The translations under genes and the position numbers were made by a program. The notes below the pieces were generated by a model. That model saw only the letters and a list, made by a program, of their open reading frames with translations, did not search any database and was not told the DNA's origin. This document shows, piece after piece, positions 33,804-38,374 of a DNA stretch of 38,374 nucleotides. The stretch is from the NCBI RefSeq assembly GCF_025821625.1, contig NZ_JACKSH010000134.1, positions 1 to 38,374 of the forward strand, read 5' to 3'. How positions within the stretch are numbered: the stretch's first letter is position 1; every line of letters begins with the position of its first letter. Origin of the DNA: Mycolicibacterium pyrenivorans (GTDB lineage: Bacteria; Actinomycetota; Actinomycetes; Mycobacteriales; Mycobacteriaceae).

Positions 33804-36140
33804 GTGACCGACACCGTGCCAGCCGTCACCGCGCGCTATGCGGGCAGCAGGGTCCCTCGTATCGAGGACAGCCGGCTTCTCACTGGTCACGGCACGTTCG
33901 TCGACGACGTTCAGCGCCCCGGCATGTTGCACGCCTGCTTCGTACGCAGCCCGTTCGCCCACGCGACCATCAACGGCATCGACGCTTCCGAAGCGCTGGC
34001 CCTTCCCGGCGTGCATGCGGTGTTCACCGCCGAGGACCTCAACCCCGAGGTCAAGGAGGCCTGGCACGCCGTCGCGGGCAAGGACATCCCGGACACTCCC
34101 CGGCCGCCGCTGGCCGAGGGTGAGGTGAAGTTCGTCGGCGACCCCGTCGCCCTCGTCGTCGCCGACAGCCGGTACCTCGCCGAGGACGCCGTCGACCTGG
34201 TCGACGTCGACTACACCCCGCTGCCTGCGGTCGCCGATTTCCGCAAGGCGGTCGGCGGTGCCGAGGCAGGCGTCCCCGTCGTCCACGAGGCCTACCCCGA
34301 CAACGTCGCCGGCGGCATGGGCGGCGCCCCGCCGGACGAAGAGGTGTTCGCGAACGCGGCGCATGTGGTCTCCGAACACATCTACCAGCAGATGTACGTG
34401 CCGGTGCCGATGGAGACGCGCGGCATGGTCGTCGAGTGGACGTCCACCACCAGCGAACTCACCGTCTGGGCGTCGTCGCAGACACCGCACGAACTGCGCG
34501 CGTTCGCCGCGCGGCTGCTCGGGATCCCGGCCCAGGGCGTCCGGGTGATCGTGCGCGACACCGGCGGAGCGTTCGGCCAGAAGGTGGTGCCGATGCGCGA
34601 GGACATGTGCATCCTGCTGGCCGCCCGCAAGGTGCCGTCCGCGTTGAAGTGGATCGAGGACCGGCGGGAGAACCTGATGTCGGCGGGCCAGTCCCGGCAC
34701 GTCGACGGCAAGGTCCGGATGGCCTTCGACGACGACGGCAAGATCCTGGCCGCCGACATCGACTTCATCCAGGACGTCGGCTCCTACCCGACGCCGTACC
34801 CGGTGCTCACCACCGCCGCGATCGGCATGTTCTTCCCCGGGCCCTACCGGGTGCCGAAGGCCAGCTTCAACTACAAGACGGTGTTCTCCAACACCCCGGG
34901 CCTGCACGCCTACCGCGGCCCCTGGCAGTACGAAACCCTCACCCGCGAAATGCTTCTCGACTCCGCCGCGCGGAAAATCGGGATGGACCCCGTCGAGCTG
35001 CGCCGCATCAACATCCTGCGCGGCGACGAGATGCCGTTCTTCAACCCCAACGGCATGCCGTACGACAACTGCGCCCCCGCCGACACCTTCGAGCAGGCCG
35101 TGAAGATCCTCGACCACGAGGGCTTCCGCAAGGAGCAGGCCGAGGCGCTGGCGCAGGGCCGCTATCTCGGCCTCGGGTTCTCGGCCTACATCGAGCCCAC
35201 CGGCGCCGCGACCGGACACCTCTCCACCGAGGGCGCCACCATGCGGATGGAGTCCACCGGGAAGATCAACGTCTACGTCAACGGCGGTTCGGCGGGCAAC
35301 AGTATCGAGACCACCGTCGTGCAGCTCACCGCGGATACGTTGGGCGCCAACATCGATGACGTGTCGACCATCCAGGGCGACACCGCGGTGACCCCGTACG
35401 GGGCGGGCACTCAGGGCAGCCGCAGCGCACCGATGACGGCAGGCGCGGTGCACGAGGCGGGCACCATCCTGCGCAAGCAGATCATCGCGATCGCGGCCCA
35501 GCTCCTCGGCGTCGACGAGGCCGACGTGGAGCTCGCGGATTCGAGGGCCGGCGTGCGCACCGACCGCGACAAGAGCGTCAGCTTCGCCGACATCGCCTAC
35601 CGCTCCTACTACGAACCCGCACAGCTCGGCGGGATCCCGCCCACCCTGGAAGCAACCGCACGGTTCAACTCGCAGGCGATGATCCACTGGGCCAACGCGA
35701 CTCACGTGTGCACGTGTGAGGTCGACGTGGAGACCGGGCACGTGACGCTGACCCGCTACATCGTCAGCGAGGACGTCGGGCCGATGATCAACCCGAACGT
35801 GGTCGAGGGACAGGTCGCGGGCGGAACGGCGCAGGGCATCGGCGGCGCACTGCTGGAGCACCTCGCCTACGACGACGCGGGTAATCCGGTGGCGTCGACG
35901 TTCGTCGACTATCTGCTGCCGACGGCCACCGAGGTGCCGCCCATCGAGTTCGGGCACGTCGAGATCCCCGGCCCGGGTGTCGGCGGCTACAAGGGCGCGG
36001 GCGAGGGCGGGGCCATCGGCTCGCCACCGGCGGTCATCAACGCCGTCAACGACGCGCTCGCCCCGCTCGGTGTGTCGGTCACCCAGCTGCCCGCCACCCC
36101 CGCCACGATCGTCGCGTTGATCGAAGGAAAGGACCACTAG
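33804..36140 (+). CDS. Molybdopterin-binding large subunit, CO/xanthine dehydrogenase family
   Basis: A 778-residue catalytic subunit of the xanthine oxidase superfamily. It shows RIEDSRLLTGHGTFVDDV at the start, RDTGGAFGQKVVPMRED, GLHAYRGPWQYET, GSRSAPMTAGAVHEAG and the C-terminal GYKGAGEGGAIGSPPAVINAVNDAL with the catalytic glutamate. The active-site loop lacks the AYRCSFR signature of form I CO dehydrogenase, so CO as substrate is doubtful; a form II/CoxL-like or other hydroxylase is a better description. The start is GTG 33804 with AGGAGAG about 9 nt upstream. CoxG follows after 2 bp. Confidence 0.88.
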   Translation: MTDTVPAVTARYAGSRVPRIEDSRLLTGHGTFVDDVQRPGMLHACFVRSPFAHATINGIDASEALALPGVHAVFTAEDLNPEVKEAWHAVAGKDIPDTPRPPLAEGEVKFVGDPVALVVADSRYLAEDAVDLVDVDYTPLPAVADFRKAVGGAEAGVPVVHEAYPDNVAGGMGGAPPDEEVFANAAHVVSEHIYQQMYVPVPMETRGMVVEWTSTTSELTVWASSQTPHELRAFAARLLGIPAQGVRVIVRDTGGAFGQKVVPMREDMCILLAARKVPSALKWIEDRRENLMSAGQSRHVDGKVRMAFDDDGKILAADIDFIQDVGSYPTPYPVLTTAAIGMFFPGPYRVPKASFNYKTVFSNTPGLHAYRGPWQYETLTREMLLDSAARKIGMDPVELRRINILRGDEMPFFNPNGMPYDNCAPADTFEQAVKILDHEGFRKEQAEALAQGRYLGLGFSAYIEPTGAATGHLSTEGATMRMESTGKINVYVNGGSAGNSIETTVVQLTADTLGANIDDVSTIQGDTAVTPYGAGTQGSRSAPMTAGAVHEAGTILRKQIIAIAAQLLGVDEADVELADSRAGVRTDRDKSVSFADIAYRSYYEPAQLGGIPPTLEATARFNSQAMIHWANATHVCTCEVDVETGHVTLTRYIVSEDVGPMINPNVVEGQVAGGTAQGIGGALLEHLAYDDAGNPVASTFVDYLLPTATEVPPIEFGHVEIPGPGVGGYKGAGEGGAIGSPPAVINAVNDALAPLGVSVTQLPATPATIVALIEGKDH

Positions 36141-36142
36141 AC

Positions 36143-36856
36143 GTGGAGCTGAACAACGAATTCCGGGTCGCGGTCCCCGCCGCCAAGGTCTGGGAGGTGT
36201 TCACCGACGTCGAACGCGTCGCGCCCTGCCTGCCGGGTGCCACCCTGCTGTCGGTCGACGGCGACGAGTTCAACGGCGCGGTCAAGGTCAAGGTCGGCCC
36301 GATCACGGTGTCCTACAAGGGGGTTGCCTCCTACCTGGAGAAGGACGCGGCAGCGCAGCGGATCGTGCTCAAGGCCGAGGGCAAGGAGACCAGGGGCAAC
36401 GGCACCGCCGCGGCGACCGTCACCGCGCAACTGAAGGACGACGAGCGAAGCACCCCACCCGGCACACACGTCGTCATCCTCACCGATCTCGCGATCTCGG
36501 GTAAGGCGGCGCAGTTCGGGCGCGGAGTGCTCGCCGACGTGTCGGGCAATCTCATCGCGCAGTTCGCCCGCAGCCTGGAGGCCGAACTCCTCGGCGGTGC
36601 GGCGCCCGCCAGAGCCTCCGAGAACGGCTCCGCCGCTGCGGCTCCCCTGACGGCGGCGCCGGATGCCGGCGACTCCGTCGACCTGCTCAAGGTGGTCGCC
36701 GTGCCGATGGCCAAGCGGTTCGCGCCCGTGCTGATCGCGGCTGCCGCCGCAGGCGTCCTCGGCTTCCTGCTGGGCCGCCGCAGGCGCAAGGCCGCCAGCC
36801 CGGCCGGCGCGCTCGCCGAAGATCTGCAGGCCGCGCTCATCCGGCTGCTGTCGTGA
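36143..36856 (+). CDS. coxG: CoxG-family SRPBCC protein
   Basis: A 237-residue protein. The N-terminal 150 residues are a START/SRPBCC domain of CoxG type (ELNNEFRVAVPAAKVWEVFTDVERVAPCLPGA, then VKVGPITVSYKGVASY). A linker and a membrane segment (about 192-212, FAPVLIAAAAAGVLGFLLG) follow, ending with RRRRK. CoxG recruits CO dehydrogenase to the membrane and can bind quinone in mycobacteria, linking the enzyme to respiration; that is family knowledge. GTG 36143 is 2 bp after the large-subunit stop, with AAAGGA upstream. The FAD subunit starts 10 bp downstream. Confidence 0.9.
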   Translation: MELNNEFRVAVPAAKVWEVFTDVERVAPCLPGATLLSVDGDEFNGAVKVKVGPITVSYKGVASYLEKDAAAQRIVLKAEGKETRGNGTAAATVTAQLKDDERSTPPGTHVVILTDLAISGKAAQFGRGVLADVSGNLIAQFARSLEAELLGGAAPARASENGSAAAAPLTAAPDAGDSVDLLKVVAVPMAKRFAPVLIAAAAAGVLGFLLGRRRRKAASPAGALAEDLQAALIRLLS

Positions 36857-36866
36857 AGGCTCACTC

Positions 36867-37760
36867 ATGAAAGCGGCGAGTTTCGCCTATCACCGCCCCG
36901 ACACGGTCGCGGATGCGGTGGCGCTGCTCGGCGAGTACGGAGACGACGCGAAGATCCTCGCCGGCGGACAGAGCCTGGTGCCGATGCTCGCGATGCGCCT
37001 GACGCACTTCCCGAACCTCGTCGACATCTCCCGGGTGGCCGAACTGCGCAACATCGAACGCCGCGACGATCAGGTGTGGATCGGTGCGGGCACCCCGCAC
37101 GCCCTGGTGGGGATGGACGACGAGGTCGCCGAATCCGTTCCGCTGCTGACCCTGTCCACCCCGCACATCGGGCACTTCCAGATCCGGACCCGCGGAACCC
37201 TGGGCGGCGCCATCGCGCACGCCGACCCCGCCGCGGAGTACGCCGCGGTCGCGCTCGCACTCGACGCCACGATCGAGGCCGCCTCGCCCCGGGGCCGCAG
37301 AACCATCCCGGCGGCGGAGTTCTTCACCGGGCTCTGGGAGACCTCGCTGGCCGCCGACGAGATCCTGACCGCCGTGTCCTTCCCCGTGTGGTCGGGCCGC
37401 TGCGGCTACTCGGTGCAGGAGTTCGCCCGGCGCCACGGCGATTTCGCGATCGCGGGCGCGACGGTGGCCGTCGAGATCGACGACCAGGACACGGTGACCC
37501 GCTGCGGGATCGGGCTTCTCGGCCTCGGCTCGACGCCGGAGCGGGGCACTCCCGCAGAGCAGGCCGTCGTCGGCCGGGCCGTCACCGACATCACCCCGGA
37601 CGAATTGGGCCGGTTGGCCATGTCGGGGCTCGAAGACGTTCCCGCCGACCTTCAGGGCACGGCGTCCTACCGCACCCGCGTCGGCGCGACGATGGTCGCG
37701 CGGGCGTGGACCGAGGCAATCACTGCGGCTCTGGAAGCGAGGGAGGCCCATAATGCATGA
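36867..37760 (+). CDS. FAD-binding medium subunit (CoxM-like)
   Basis: A 297-residue FAD-binding subunit of a molybdenum hydroxylase. The FAD contacts are ILAGGQSLVPMLAMRL (30-45) and the TRGTLGGAIAHADPAAEYAAV segment near 110. The C-terminal CO_deh_flav domain ends EAITAALEAREAHNA. It passes electrons from the Fe-S subunit to the acceptor. ATG 36867 follows CoxG by 10 bp, and the 3' end overlaps the Fe-S subunit by 8 bp, so all four subunit genes form one operon. Confidence 0.92.
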   Translation: MKAASFAYHRPDTVADAVALLGEYGDDAKILAGGQSLVPMLAMRLTHFPNLVDISRVAELRNIERRDDQVWIGAGTPHALVGMDDEVAESVPLLTLSTPHIGHFQIRTRGTLGGAIAHADPAAEYAAVALALDATIEAASPRGRRTIPAAEFFTGLWETSLAADEILTAVSFPVWSGRCGYSVQEFARRHGDFAIAGATVAVEIDDQDTVTRCGIGLLGLGSTPERGTPAEQAVVGRAVTDITPDELGRLAMSGLEDVPADLQGTASYRTRVGATMVARAWTEAITAALEAREAHNA

Positions 37761-38235
37761 ACTACCCGTCGACGTGTCGGTCAACGGCCGCAGCCACGGC
37801 GGGACCGTCGAGCCGCGGCTGACGCTTGCGGACTTCCTCCGCGAGAAGTGCGGGCTGACCGGCACCCACCTCGGCTGTGAGCACGGCGCCTGTGGTGCGT
37901 GCACGGTGCTGCTGGACGGCCAGGCCGTGCGGTCGTGCCTGATCTTCGCCGTCCAGGCCGACGGCCAGGAGGTGACGACGGTCGAGGGCATCGCCGCCGA
38001 CAACGGCGAGCTGTCCGCCGTCCAGGCCGCGATGCGCGAGTGCCACGGCCTTCAATGTGGCTTCTGCACACCGGGTTTCGTCACCAGCATCACGGCCCTG
38101 CTGCGCGACAACCCGACACCCACCGACGACGAGATCCGCGAGGGGCTCTCGGGGAACTTCTGCCGGTGCACCGGCTACCAGGGCATCGTCAATGCGGTGA
38201 AGCGCGCCGCCGAGGTTCTCAACTCGACTTCATGA
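37753..38235 (+). CDS. 2Fe-2S small subunit (CoxS-like)
   Basis: A 160-residue Fe-S subunit with both clusters visible: the plant-ferredoxin-type motif LGCEHGACGACTVLLDG, and the alpha-helical domain with CGFCTPGF and FCRCTGYQGI. The eight expected cysteines are there. ATG 37753 overlaps the FAD subunit. It is the last gene of the operon within the window. Confidence 0.94.
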   Translation: MHELPVDVSVNGRSHGGTVEPRLTLADFLREKCGLTGTHLGCEHGACGACTVLLDGQAVRSCLIFAVQADGQEVTTVEGIAADNGELSAVQAAMRECHGLQCGFCTPGFVTSITALLRDNPTPTDDEIREGLSGNFCRCTGYQGIVNAVKRAAEVLNSTS

Positions 38236-38374
38236 CGATCCCGCCGGAATTGCATTCCAGCAGGGCTTTTGCGAGTGCGGGCCTGCTAATCCGAAAATAG
38301 AGGTGAGGTGCGCTGGGTGTGGGCGCGTCGGTGTTGCCGTGGGTGCCACGGCGGGTTTGGTGTGTTCGCGGGTC
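38236..38374. other. Right-edge intergenic segment
   Basis: The 139 bp after the Fe-S subunit hold no gene I can support. The last 70 bp change to a G/T-rich plus strand (GGTGTTGCCGTGGGTGCC) and could be the edge of another gene or repeat that is cut by the window. Confidence 0.5.

Overview
The window reads as a high-GC mycobacterial chromosome, most likely a fast-growing Mycolicibacterium-type species. The left end carries a HIT-family gene convergent with phoR-phoP, the same neighbours as Rv0759c-Rv0758-Rv0757 of M. tuberculosis, and the PhoP protein is close to that ortholog. GTG starts, ATGA/GTGA overlaps and a mycothiol-type thioredoxin-fold protein fit this assignment.

Layout. (1) 1-7.4 kb: housekeeping and signalling genes. 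These are a DUF2834 membrane protein, a HIT hydrolase, phoPR with a PhoP box in front of phoP, a decapeptide-repeat protein, tRNA-Thr(TGT), and a divergent pair made of an FHA-HTH regulator and a membrane Ser/Thr kinase. (2) 7.3-28.9 kb: a compact accessory island that looks like a specialised-metabolite locus without NRPS or PKS genes. (3) 28.9-32.5 kb: cell-envelope or exported proteins (WGxxGxxG protein, DUF4185 protein, VanX-like dipeptidase). (4) 32.6-38.2 kb: an XdhC gene and a CO/xanthine-dehydrogenase-type operon (large subunit, CoxG, FAD subunit, 2Fe-2S subunit).

The island has two long minus-strand operons and two smaller units. Operon 1 (17737 to 7329) reads AMP-ligase, type I DAHP synthase, CreE-like FAD N-oxygenase, CreD-like lyase, branched-chain aminotransferase, Rv2466c-like DsbA protein and two ATP-grasp ligases. 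Operon 2 (28753 to 20613) reads leader ORF, MFS exporter, ATP-grasp-like protein, cyclase/formamidase-like hydrolase, DUF362 protein, anthranilate-synthase-type TrpE and TrpG, LarE and LarB. A TauD-like oxygenase and a GNAT follow as a third unit, and larC lies on the plus strand, divergent from operon 1. My inference is a pathway with four parts: chorismate to an aminobenzoate, aspartate to nitrite, ATP-dependent activation or ligation, and a Lar-type pyridinium-thiocarboxylate/nickel module. No LarA is visible. I cannot match this gene combination to a pathway I know.

The three minus-strand units of the island share a roughly 98-bp upstream element. It is gapless over its first 64 bp and ends at the start codon in each case. 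Its geometry suggests co-regulated leaderless promoters with a common operator. No transcription factor is encoded in the island.
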